From JBFMAE01 sp040756085 (GTDB lineage: Bacteria; Desulfobacterota; BSN033; UBA1163), in contig JBFMAE010000077.1 in assembly GCA_040756085.1 (NCBI GenBank), forward strand, positions 1-9,110: DNA of 9,110 nucleotides. The letters are read 5' to 3'. Shown one piece after another: positions 1 through 7,527 of the stretch. How positions within the stretch are numbered: position 1 is the first letter of the stretch; each line of letters opens with the position of its first letter. The notes beneath the pieces were generated by a model. It ran no database searches, was not told where the DNA came from, and worked only from the letters and a program-made list of their open reading frames with translations. The position numbers and the translations under genes were made by a program.

Positions 1-240
1 ACCCGATGTATTGCCTGGGATACAGAGAAGATTTGCCTCGTCTGTAATGAACAGTGTTCCTATCATGCCGTCGTGGGTGATGAGAAGAAGCGTCCCATCG
101 TTAAGGAAGAAAAGTGTACAGGCTGTGGCATCTGCGAAAATAAATGCCCGGTCGATGGGGAATCTGCTATCATTGTCTATTCCTCCGGCGTACAGAAGAA
201 ATTAAAACCCGAACCTTCGAACAACACCAAATCTGGTTAA
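1..240 (+). CDS. C-terminal fragment of a 4Fe-4S polyferredoxin-like protein
   Basis: The frame is open from the first base and ends at TAA 238-240, giving 79 residues of a gene that begins upstream. Cys12, Cys15 and Cys19 (CLVCNEQC) form a partial cluster motif, with Cys3 as a possible extra ligand. Cys39, Cys42, Cys45 and Cys49 (CTGCGICENKCPV) form a canonical CxxCxxCxxxCP 4Fe-4S site. Such tails occur in MauM/NapG-like ferredoxins that pass electrons between redox partners; the specific partner cannot be seen here. After the second cluster comes a hydrophilic, lysine-rich tail of about 20 residues. The ORF starting with ATG at position 11 in another frame is a shadow: it lacks these motifs. 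I am confident of the ferredoxin domain and not of the full protein's identity. Confidence 0.85.
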   Translation, partial: TRCIAWDTEKICLVCNEQCSYHAVVGDEKKRPIVKEEKCTGCGICENKCPVDGESAIIVYSSGVQKKLKPEPSNNTKSG

Positions 241-250
241 GGATGTGTGG

Positions 251-271
251 CGTCGGCATTGATTGCCGACG
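251..271 (+). terminator. Stem-loop after the ferredoxin gene, probable terminator
   Basis: CGTCGGCA (251-258) and TGCCGACG (264-271) form a perfect 8-bp GC-rich stem with loop TTGAT, starting 10 bases after the stop codon. The following sequence is only moderately T-rich (TTCACTCACTACTCTTT), so this is not a textbook intrinsic terminator. Its position suggests it ends or stabilises the ferredoxin transcript. Confidence 0.5.
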
Positions 272-288
272 TTCACTCACTACTCTTT

Positions 289-401
289 ACCCCGTTAGAA
301 AGTCCCTGCATTTATGCCGGGGGATGCTACAAATAGAAAGCATCAGCTCCTTACTAAAGGTGGCTAAAGATGAGGACAAAGCCCCACTTTTCTAACAGGG
401 T
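289..401. repeat. Branched inverted-repeat element (possible IS-end relic or structured RNA)
   Basis: Two outer arms, 289-303 and 386-401, pair over about 14 bp with one mismatch and one bulge; their core is GTTAGAAA against TTTCTAAC. Inside lie three further stems in series. The first is CCC/GGG plus GCA/TGC around a TTTA loop (304-321). The second is GATGCT/AGCATC (323-344). The third is AGC/GCT plus CCTT/AAGG (345-365). A single-stranded stretch (366-385) completes what would be a four-way junction. The TTTA-loop hairpin followed by GATG resembles hairpins at right ends of IS200/IS605 elements, but no TnpA or TnpB is nearby. The function is unknown to me. Confidence 0.5.
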
Positions 402-437
402 TTACTTCAAAAAAGGAGGGGTTGCCAGCGTTTAAGA

Positions 438-493
438 GGACTATCCCAGATTTACGGACGGAGCAGAGCGTAGTCGTAGAATCGGGACTGTCC
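438..493. repeat. Imperfect 56-nt palindrome
   Basis: Arms 438-456 and 475-493 pair over 16 bp. Pairing is interrupted by one 2-nt internal mismatch (TA opposite CT) and two single-base bulges (A448 and G479), and the loop is 18 nt. The outer part reads GGACtaTCCC on one side and GGGActGTCC on the other. It lies between genes and has no T-run, so it is more likely a REP-like dispersed repeat than a terminator. Confidence 0.5.
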
Positions 494-517
494 CCGCAGT
501 ACAGCGAAGCGTTACTT

Positions 518-591
518 CAGCTAACAGACGGTTGAACGGCTGAAGCCAAAATGCCCGTAAAGGGCACTTCGCTCCCCCCCGCCGTTAGCTG
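518..591. repeat. attC-like site (integron cassette recombination site candidate)
   Basis: CAGCTAAC (518-525) and GTTAGCTG (584-591) are perfectly complementary 8-mers with the ...AAC / GTT... polarity of attC R boxes. Inside them GACGG (527-531) faces CCGCC (579-583) as imperfect L boxes after an extra unpaired A526. The hairpin continues with GAAG (542-545)/CTTC (567-570) and ends in TGCCC (552-556)/GGGCA (562-566) around GTAAA. The left arm carries extra bases (CCAAAA), which gives the extrahelical bases typical of attC. A competing stem, CTTCAGC (515-521)/GCTGAAG (539-545), also exists. No integron integrase is in the window and uvrB is not a cassette, so this would be a solitary site. 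Confidence 0.45.
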
Positions 592-680
592 CTCATTGCA
601 GGCAAGAGAAAAAATATAGAAAATATAAACCGTCAAGGAGAAATGGCCATCTGGCAGTAGCTATCTACCAAGAAGCCCCT

Positions 681-708
681 TTTTCATTTCCCTCCATTGT
701 TGTAAAAT
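681..708 (+). promoter_or_regulatory. Candidate uvrB promoter
   Basis: TTTTCA (681-686) and TAAAAT (703-708) are separated by 16 bp and resemble -35 and -10 boxes. The predicted transcript start falls at about 714-715, on or next to the uvrB ATG, which would make the mRNA leaderless. The rest of 592-680 is AT-rich with no other clear element. No LexA-type operator was recognised. Confidence 0.3.
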
Positions 709-714
709 GATTCC

Positions 715-2709
715 ATGAGTCGATTCAAACTCGTCTCTGATTTCGAACCTAAAGGCGATCAGCCTCAGGCCATTGAGAAATTAAGTGAAGGGGTTCTAAA
801 AGGAGCTACATACCAGGTCCTTATGGGCGTGACTGGGTCTGGAAAGACCTTCACTATGGCCAATGTGATCGAGAAGGTCCAGAAGCCCACCCTGGTCATC
901 TCTCACAACAAGACCCTGGCCGCCCAGCTTTACGGCGAGTTTAAGGAACTCTTTCCGGAGAACGCCGTCGAGTTCTTCGTCAGTTATTACGACTATTATC
1001 AACCCGAGGCCTATATCCCATCGACTGACACCTATATCGAGAAAGACACCCAGATCAATGAAGACATCGATAAGATGCGACACTCTGCCACCCGATCCCT
1101 CCTGGAGAGAAACGATGTGATCATCGTCGCCAGCGTCTCCTGTATTTATGGGTTGGGATCTCCGGAGGCTTACCATGGGATGCTCCTCTATTTAGAAAAG
1201 GGGATGGTCATCTCCAGGGAGGAGATCCTCTCAAAACTGGTCGAGATTCAATATGAACGGAATGACATCGATTTTCATCGGGGGACATTCCGTGTTCGAG
1301 GCGATGTGATTGAGGTCTTCCCCGCCCATGAAGAGAATCGGGCCATCCGGATCGAACTGTTTGGAGATGAAGTCGATGCCATTTCGGAAATTGACCCTTT
1401 AAGGGGGAAGGTTATCCAGCCTTTAGATAAAGTTCCCATCTATCCTGGAAGCCATTATGTGACTTTTCCGGACCGAATGCGGATAGCCATTCAGAACATC
1501 CATCAAGAGTTGAAAGAAAGGGTGGAATGGTTTCAATCCCGGGGTCAACTTCTCGAGGCCCAGAGACTGGAGCAGAGAACAAAATTCGATTTAGAGATGT
1601 TGCAGGAACTCGGTTACTGCCAGGGGATCGAGAACTATTCCCGACATCTCACAGGAAGAAAGGCCGGGGAACCTCCTCCTGTCCTGCTGGATTACTACCC
1701 CGAGGATTACCTTCTGTTCATCGATGAAAGTCATGTGACCATTCCCCAGTTGATCGGGATGTATCGGGGAGATCGATCCCGAAAGGAGACATTGGTGGAG
1801 TATGGGTTTCGTCTCCCTTCGGCCCTGGACAACCGGCCGCTCATGTTCGAAGAGTTTCAGGAAAGAGTTCATCAGGTCATCTATGTCTCGGCCACGCCGA
1901 GCGATTACGAAATGAAGATGAGCCGTGGGAAGATTGTTGAGCAGATCATTCGTCCCACTGGGTTAAGCGATCCTTCCCTTGAAGTAAAACCCGCAAAGAA
2001 CCAGGTTGACGATTTATTAGAGGAGATACAGAAGCGGGTGAAGAAGAAGGAAAGGGTTCTCGTCACCACACTTACCAAGCGGATGGCCGAGGATCTGACC
2101 GAATACTATGCTGACCTCGGGATAAGGGTAAAATATCTCCACTCTGACATCGACACCCTCGACCGGGTCGAAATCATCAGAGATCTTCGTTTAGGAAAAT
2201 TTGATGTCCTCATCGGCATCAATCTTTTAAGAGAAGGCCTTGACCTCCCAGAGGTCTCCCTGGTGGCCATTCTGGACGCCGACAAGGAGGGCTTCCTTCG
2301 ATCTGAGAAGTCTTTAATCCAGACCTTTGGCCGGGCGGCCCGGAATATCAACGGCGAAGTAATCCTCTATGCAGATAAGATGACGAAGGCGATGGATCAG
2401 GCTATATTGGAGACGAACCGGAGGAGAAAGATTCAGGAGGAATATAACAGGGTCTACCGAATTACCCCTCAGACCGTGAAAAAATCGATTCGAAATATCC
2501 TAACCTCGATCTACGAAGCGGACTACTTCACGATCCCTGCCGTTTCCGATTTGAGAGAGGAATATGTTTCCCTTAAAGAGATCCCGGTGATGGTTCAAAA
2601 ATTGAGGAAGGAGATGAAGGAGGCAGCCGTCCGGTTAGAATTTGAGAAGGCTGCAGAACTGAGGGACAGGATCCATCGCCTCGAAGAAATGGAATTAAAA
2701 ATAGGATAA
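715..2709 (+). CDS. uvrB: Excinuclease ABC subunit B
   Basis: UvrB is the damage-verifying helicase-like subunit of nucleotide excision repair. It is delivered to DNA by UvrA and then recruits UvrC to make the incisions. The 664 residues match the usual family length. Walker A GVTGSGKT lies at 38-45. The tyrosine-rich beta-hairpin that clamps one DNA strand begins at YYDYYQPEAY (91-100). Motif II DESH is at 337-340 and motif VI QTFGRAARN at 536-544. A C-terminal UVR domain (about 628-660) would bind UvrC. The start at 715 is fixed by the conserved MSRFKLVSDFEPKGDQPQAI opening and an in-frame TAA at 703-705. No Shine-Dalgarno sequence precedes it. The gene appears intact and stands alone, with structured non-coding DNA on both sides. 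Confidence 0.98.
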   Translation: MSRFKLVSDFEPKGDQPQAIEKLSEGVLKGATYQVLMGVTGSGKTFTMANVIEKVQKPTLVISHNKTLAAQLYGEFKELFPENAVEFFVSYYDYYQPEAYIPSTDTYIEKDTQINEDIDKMRHSATRSLLERNDVIIVASVSCIYGLGSPEAYHGMLLYLEKGMVISREEILSKLVEIQYERNDIDFHRGTFRVRGDVIEVFPAHEENRAIRIELFGDEVDAISEIDPLRGKVIQPLDKVPIYPGSHYVTFPDRMRIAIQNIHQELKERVEWFQSRGQLLEAQRLEQRTKFDLEMLQELGYCQGIENYSRHLTGRKAGEPPPVLLDYYPEDYLLFIDESHVTIPQLIGMYRGDRSRKETLVEYGFRLPSALDNRPLMFEEFQERVHQVIYVSATPSDYEMKMSRGKIVEQIIRPTGLSDPSLEVKPAKNQVDDLLEEIQKRVKKKERVLVTTLTKRMAEDLTEYYADLGIRVKYLHSDIDTLDRVEIIRDLRLGKFDVLIGINLLREGLDLPEVSLVAILDADKEGFLRSEKSLIQTFGRAARNINGEVILYADKMTKAMDQAILETNRRRKIQEEYNRVYRITPQTVKKSIRNILTSIYEADYFTIPAVSDLREEYVSLKEIPVMVQKLRKEMKEAAVRLEFEKAAELRDRIHRLEEMELKIG

Positions 2710-2740
2710 AGAAAGTCTTGATCCATTCGGTGGCGCCAAG

Positions 2741-2760
2741 CTCCGCCCTTCAGGGCGGTG
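2741..2760 (+). repeat. GC hairpin resembling an IS200/IS605 right end, or uvrB terminator
   Basis: CCGCCC (2743-2748) and GGGCGG (2753-2758) form a perfect stem with a TTCA loop, 33 bases after the uvrB stop. There is no downstream T-run. The surrounding AAGCTCCGCCC...GGGCGGTG resembles hairpins at the right ends of IS200/IS605-type tnpB elements, but no tnpB is present, so it could be a solo relic. It may also serve as a 3' stabilising or terminating structure for uvrB. Confidence 0.4.
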
Positions 2761-2858
2761 TATGAAGTGCCGCACCCAAAGCGAGTTCATAGAAAGCACA
2801 ATTCCTACAAATATCCAAAACCATCGGAGTGGCTTACATCGTCAGGGGGAAGATAATC

Positions 2859-3636
2859 ATGAAACTTAAAGACCAGACCGCACTTGTTACCGGTGCAAGC
2901 CGGGGTATTGGCGAGGCTATCGCTCGCGCTTTTGCAGAGGAGGGTGCACATCTTGCCATCACGGGACGCTCCAAACCGGAACTGGAGGCATTGGAAAAGG
3001 AATTCAACGGCCTGGGCGTTCGATGTCGGAGCATCATCGCCGATCTCACACAGAGCGGAGCCGTCGAGCAAGTATGAGAACAAGCCACGCAAAGCGTTCG
3101 AACACATTGACATCCTTGTGAATAATGCAGGTGTGGGCAGCAGCGGTAATCTCAAGCCTGTCGTAGATTATGACGACGACTTCTGGGAAAGGTTGCTCTA
3201 CCTCAATCTCACAGTGCCATATCTATTCTCAAAGAAAGCATTACCCTCGATGATCGAGCGCAACTACGGGCGCATCCTAATGACCGCATCCGTCATTGGC
3301 AAGATTGGCATGTTGCACAGCGCGGCTTATGCAGCAAGCAAGCATGGAGTCTTGGGATTAATGCGCACATTGGCGATTGAGACCGCGAAACAGGGCATAA
3401 CCGTAAACGCCATTTGTCCGGGGCCTGTCCGTACCCGCATGACCAAGTTGCGCCTGGAACATGAGGCGAGGCGTCTGGGAAAATCGGTTGCGGAATTCGA
3501 GACGACCTGGACCCCGATTGGCCGCCTTCTTGAACCACACGAAATTGCACCGCTCGCCGTGTATCTCGCCAGCCGGGAGGCATCGGTCGTCACGGGTCAG
3601 GCATTCAATATCGATGGCGGATTTTTGATGGTATGA
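2859..3636 (+). pseudogene. Short-chain dehydrogenase/reductase, disrupted by a stop and a frameshift
   Basis: This is a classical SDR, an NAD(P)-dependent alcohol/ketone oxidoreductase of FabG-like type whose substrate cannot be inferred. Read through its lesions it would be 258 residues. It shows TGASRGIG (11-18) for the cofactor, NNAG (88-91), and the catalytic Ser144, Tyr157 and Lys161 (YAASK), followed by the PGPVRTRM motif. The start at ATG 2859 follows GGGGGA (2845-2850). Two separate lesions are visible. An in-frame TGA lies at 3075-3077 (codon 73). An extra A in the AAA at 3091-3093 shifts the frame: between them the first frame still reads EQATQ, and from 3094 the next frame resumes AFEHIDILVNNAG. 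Two defects make a simple sequencing error less likely. The regulator gene starts 6 bases after its stop. Confidence 0.88.
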
Positions 3637-3642
3637 AGTAAG

Positions 3643-6600
3643 ATGGCCTCGAGAAGTTCCTCGCTTGCTAAATTGGCCCGCCCAGCTCTTAGCCGGGTGT
3701 TCCTGCGCGAGCGGACCTTCGATCTATTGGATCGCCTGCGCCAGCAGCCGGTCATCTGGATCTCCGGGCCTGCGGGGTGCGGCAAGACAACCTTAGCCTC
3801 CAGCCACATCGAAACCCGGCGGCTTCCCCATTTATGGTATAGACTCGATCGGGGAGATGGAGATGCAGCCACTTTTTTCTATTATCTTGGCCTCGCTGCG
3901 AAGAAGGTTTCTCCGCGGGCGAAGACACCCCTCCCTTTACTCACTCCGGAGTACCTCCGGGGTATGTCTACTTTTGCCCTGCGATATTTCGAAAATCTCT
4001 ACCAGAGGTTGAGGAGTCCTTCTATCCTTGTCTTCGACAATTACCATGAGGTATCATCCGAATCCTCCTTCCACGAGATTATCTTTCACGGTTTATCCAA
4101 TATCCCGGAGGGCATCAACGTCTTCCTGATCAGCCGCCAGGACCCTCCCCCGGCATTGATCAGCTTGGAAGCGAATCATCTGATGGGGATCCTCCGGTGG
4201 AATGAACTTCGCTTGACCTTGAAGGAATCATCGGGAATTGCCAGCGCACGATTTCGGGAGAGATTTTCTAAAAAGGCCCTTCAACAGATCCACAGCATAA
4301 CGGATGGGTGGGCAGTCGGATTGATCCTCCTGGAGCGATTCAAACGCGAAAGGACAGGTCCTCCACGGATTGAAAAATCGATGCACGAGGAGATCTTTAA
4401 TATTTTTCCAGTGAAATCTTGAACCTCATGGATCCGGAGATGCAGGATTTTCTACTGAAAACAGCCTTTCTGCCACAAATGACGGAAAGTATGGTCGAGA
4501 GGCTCACCGAAAATCCTCGGGCAAGGTGGATACTCAACCGCCTCAACCGGGGAAATTATTTTACTGAAAAACGGGTCCTCGACGAGCCGGTCTATGGCTA
4601 CCACCCTCTCTTCCGGGAATATCTCATCTTCCGGGCTGAAGAGAGCTTCTCGAAACAAAGCCTCTCCCTCTTGAGAAGCCGAGCTGCGGATCTATTTGAA
4701 GAACATGGTCAGGTTGGAAGCGCCGCACGACTCCTCACAGAAATCAGGGATTGGGATGCCTTGACCCAATTGATACTTAAACACGCCCCAGTCATGCATG
4801 CTCAGGGCAGGGACTCCGTTTTGGAAAAATGGCTTCGAAGCATTTCCCCTAAATTATTCGAAACCCAGCCCTGGCTTTCTTACTGGATGGGGTCTTGCCG
4901 CTTGTTTGCCAATCCAGCCGAGAGCCGGCCCTACTTTGAGCAGGCCTACCGCCAGATGAGGATGAAAAAGGACACAACCGGCATCTTTCTGGCCTGGTCG
5001 GGAATGGTGGATGCGGTAAATCTGGGCTATGGGTTTGAATCATTCAGTGTCCTCGACCGTTATCTCCAGGATCTGGATGAACTCAGGCAGGATTATCCTG
5101 TTTTTCCATCTCCTGAAATCGAAGTTCGAGTCGCATCATCGGTAATTGCCGCCCTTGTCCTCCGGCAGCCCGATCATCCCGAGATTGAAGCCTGGGTTGA
5201 GAGGGTTCAAAAGCTGGCCAAGGACCCAACTCTGTTCAATGCCAAAACTCAGTCTCTCTTTTTCCTCGCCTACTATCACAATTACAGGGGGAACCGCGAA
5301 AAGGCGAGGCTCGCTATCGATCAAATGAGACAGATGAGCCAATCTCCCCATGCCTCGCCCTTCGTCAAAGTCATGACATTACATATCGAAGCCATGCATG
5401 ACTACATCTTCGGATTGAACCGGGAGTGTCTCCAGGCTGTCCGGACCGGGCTGGAACTATCACAGAGAACGGGGGTCTCTTTTTTATATCATGGTTGGTT
5501 TGCTTTTGGTGGTTTTGCAGCCTTTCAGATGAATGACCTGAGTGCAGGTAGAGGATTCCTGAAACAAATGGCCACCTGCCAGCCCAACTTAAGACCCTTG
5601 GATACAGTCTATTATTACCTCCTGCAAGTCAACGATGCCCTGCTCAGCGGGAAGGTCCAGCAGGCCTCACTTCATGCTGACCTGGCTTTAAAAATCGCCC
5701 TGGATGTAGGTTCTCCGGCGCTAACGATCCGCTGTCTTTTAGTGGAAGCACGTACCTTGCATGAGATCGGAAGCGGACCGGAGGCACTTAAGCACCTCAA
5801 ACAGGCCGCCGATCTTTCCAGGCGAATGAAAATCGAATTCGGAACATTCTGCTGCCTCTTCACTAAGGCCCAGTTTGAATTCGATCGGGGAGAAGAAAAA
5901 AACGCCAGGATTACCTTCCGAAAGGCCCTCAGCCTTGGGAAAGAACGAGGGTTTATGGGTATATTCATCGACCGACCGGCAACTACAGCCAGTGTCTGCA
6001 TGAAAGCTCTGGAAGTCGGGATAGAGGTGGATTATGTCCGGGAGATGATTCGTGAGCGCAACCTGATGCCGGAACAGCCGTCCTGGCATCTCGAACATTG
6101 GCCCTGGCCATTGAAGATTCTCACTTTGGGACGCTTCGCTATCTTAAAAGACGAAAAGAGTGTCCGGTTTACCAAAAAGATTCAAAAAAAACCTCTCGCC
6201 TTGCTCAAGGCGCTTATTGCTTTTGGGGGGCGGGAGGTGGGGGAACATCAGTTAACCGATGCCCTTTGGCCTGAGGCGAATGGTGATTTGGCCCATCAAT
6301 CTTTCGCCAGCAATCTACATCGCCTTCGCCAGTTGCTCGGTTTTGAGAAAGCGATCCTGCGCCAAGAAAATCACCTGACGCTGGACGAAAAATATTGCTG
6401 GGTCGATATCTGGGCTTTTGAACATCTGCTAGAAAAAGCCGATGTCCAATGGAAAGCAGGGAAAGCAGAGAGCGCCGTTGAACTGATCGAAAAGGCCGTC
6501 GGTTTCTATAAGGGTCCCTTCCTGGGTCAGGAGGTTGAACAACCGTGGAGCATGGGAATAAGCGAACGGTTGAGAAGCATGTTTCTAAGAAGTGTTAAAA

Positions 6601-6872
6601 AGTTGGGAACTTATTGGATGCAGGGTGGTCAATGGGAAAAAACTCTGGAGTGTTACCAGAAGGGACTCGAGGTGGACAGGCTTGCGGAAGAGTTTTACCA
6701 GGGCCTCATGACCTGTTACCACCAACTCGGCAGACAAACCGAGGCCATCTCCACGTATAGCCGTTGCAAAAGAGCGCTCTCCATAGGACTTGACATCGAA
6801 CCTTCCTCCAAGACCGAAGCGCTTTACAGAACCATATTAACGAAGAGGGGTAACAACGAACCGAAGGCCTAA
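3643..6872 (+). pseudogene. STAND-ATPase / BTAD (SARP-like) transcriptional regulator with one frameshift
   Basis: Read as one gene of about 1,076 residues, this is a MalT-like signal-transducing ATPase with a SARP-type output. Walker A GPAGCGKT is at 42-49, Walker B ILVFDNYH at 128-135 and an ISRQDPP sensor at 163-169. A long TPR-like helical region follows. An OmpR-like winged helix (begins near nt 6110, LKILTLGRFAI) and a BTAD helical domain (WVDIWAFEHLLEKAD to the end) form the C-terminus, where MalT has a LuxR helix-turn-helix. The first frame stops at TGA 4420-4422. The domain continues in the -1 frame from AGT 4410 (SEILNLMDPEMQDFLL), consistent with one lost base around 4403-4409. Both pieces stay long and otherwise clean, so the lesion may be recent, an assembly error, or a tolerated split. 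A TTG at 4419 overlaps the stop as TTGA and could allow coupled re-initiation. The predicted ligand and target are unknown. Confidence 0.82.
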
Positions 6873-6889
6873 TGGATTTTGGTTCTTCC

Positions 6890-6938
6890 TAACCCCTCCA
6901 CACCTCCCCTTAATCTAAGGGGAGGCTGGGTGGGGTTA
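6890..6938. repeat. CCCCT-rich palindrome, left of the DUF559 gene
   Basis: TAACCCC (6890-6896) pairs with GGGGTTA (6932-6938), and inside them CCTCCCCTTA (6903-6912) pairs perfectly with TAAGGGGAGG (6916-6925) around a 3-nt loop. It lies 17 bases after the regulator stop and may also terminate that transcript. Its left 35 bases (6891-6925) recur in the same orientation at 7399-7433, with 28 of 35 identical. Confidence 0.75.
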
Positions 6939-6962
6939 TTAATAGAGGGGGGTAAGGGAGTT

Positions 6963-7400
6963 ATGAAATTCCTTCGGAATGATCCAGCATTAAAGCAACG
7001 ACGACGGGAGTTGAGACATAACCAGACTGATGCGGAGAAGGCCCTCTGGGCACAACTCCGAAACAAGCAGTTCTATGGAATGAAATTTTTTCGCCAATAC
7101 AGCATCGGGCCTTATATTTTAGACTTCTACTGTCCGAACATGAAACTCGCAGTGGAATTGGACGGTGGACAGCACAACCAGTGCGAGAGCAAGGCGTATG
7201 ATGAAACCCGTTCAGAATATCTGAAGGCGAAAGGGATTGAGGTTATGCGGTTTTGGGACAATGAGGTATTGCTTGACATGGAAAGCGTCCTGACTGAACT
7301 TGGACGCAAAGTACCCCCTCCGCGCCTACAAATTTTACTCCCCCATCCCCCTCTTATTAACTGTCTCAAAATAGTCCATACATTGACGTTGCTTACATAA
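6963..7400 (+). CDS. DUF559 family endonuclease-like protein
   Basis: This 145-residue protein matches the DUF559 family, small proteins with a Vsr/PD-(D/E)xK-like nuclease fold whose biological role is poorly defined. Visible conserved parts are the TDAEKALW segment (22-29), FFRQYSIGPYILDFYCP (42-58) with Asp54, the acidic pair in ELDG (Glu65, Asp67), GIEVMRFWDNEV (91-102) and the final helix. I chose ATG 6963 because it follows GGTAAGGGAG with short spacing; the open frame extends to 6879 but that extension merely translates the upstream palindrome. Residues after about 116 (proline- and leucine-rich) fall outside the domain and are partly encoded by another copy of the CCCCT-type repeat (7336-7357). 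The gene sits between repeats and is unrelated to its neighbours, which suggests mobility. Enzymatic activity is an inference. Confidence 0.9.
   Translation: MKFLRNDPALKQRRRELRHNQTDAEKALWAQLRNKQFYGMKFFRQYSIGPYILDFYCPNMKLAVELDGGQHNQCESKAYDETRSEYLKAKGIEVMRFWDNEVLLDMESVLTELGRKVPPPRLQILLPHPPLINCLKIVHTLTLLT
7336..7357. repeat. Repeat half-copy inside the 3' end of the DUF559 gene
   Basis: TTACTCCCCCAT-CCCCCTCTTA is close to the reverse complement of 7455-7477. The copy supplies codons of the DUF559 tail (ILLPHPPLI), so the current C-terminus was probably set by repeat sequence rather than by the ancestral stop. Confidence 0.55.
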
Positions 7401-7433
7401 CCCCACCTAACCTTCCCTTATCTTAAGGGGAGG
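7399..7433. repeat. CCCCT-rich palindrome, right of the DUF559 gene, copy A
   Basis: Direct counterpart of 6891-6925 (28 of 35 identical). CCTTCCCTTA (7411-7420) and TAAGGGGAGG (7424-7433) form a 10-bp stem with one mismatch. It begins within the DUF559 stop codon. Confidence 0.75.
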
Positions 7434-7437
7434 AATA

Positions 7438-7477
7438 TACTCCCCCTCTTAGGTTAAGAGGGGGGAAGGGGGAGTTA
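7438..7477. repeat. CCCCCTCTTA palindrome, copy B
   Basis: CCCCCTCTTA (7442-7451) and TAAGAGGGGG (7455-7464) form a perfect 10-bp stem with loop GGT, followed by GAAGGGGGAGTTA. Together with copy A it makes two hairpins in a row downstream of the DUF559 gene; the pair could also act as a transcription stop. Confidence 0.7.
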
Positions 7478-7494
7478 TAATGAGAGGGTAACTG

Positions 7495-7527
7495 GCCTGC
7501 CACCTGAAGCCTTGCTGCAGGTAGGCG
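7495..7527. repeat. Small GCCTGCC-type imperfect palindrome
   Basis: GCCTgccACCTG on the left and GCAGGTAGGC on the right pair with a 3-nt bulge. It resembles a degraded copy of a CCTGCC-rich dispersed repeat. Weakly supported from a single copy. Confidence 0.35.

Noticed and set aside
11..395. Two overlapping ORFs on the + strand
   Set aside because: They overlap the ferredoxin frame or run into palindromic intergenic DNA; they lack any recognisable domain, and frame 1 explains the conserved cysteines.
643..660. Five-codon ORF (MAIWQ) after AAGGAG, as a uORF of uvrB
   Set aside because: The Shine-Dalgarno-like AAGGAG is only 2 bases from the ATG, too close for good initiation, and the peptide is too short to judge.
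796..1176. Minus-strand ORFs within uvrB and likewise within the regulator
   Set aside because: They are antisense shadows of well-supported genes, with no motifs or ribosome-binding sites of their own.
3075..3077. TGA as a selenocysteine codon in the dehydrogenase (and 7926-7928 in the transposase)
   Set aside because: SDRs and Y1 transposases have no conserved selenocysteine or cysteine there, and the dehydrogenase also has a frameshift nearby.
4402..4410. Programmed -1 frameshifting in the regulator at ATTTTTCC
   Set aside because: The sequence does not form an X XXY YYZ slippery heptamer in the required frame, and no clear downstream stimulatory stem was seen.
6879..6962. Longer DUF559 protein starting at 6879
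   Set aside because: The extra 28 residues translate the palindromic repeat, and a good ribosome-binding site precedes the ATG at 6963.
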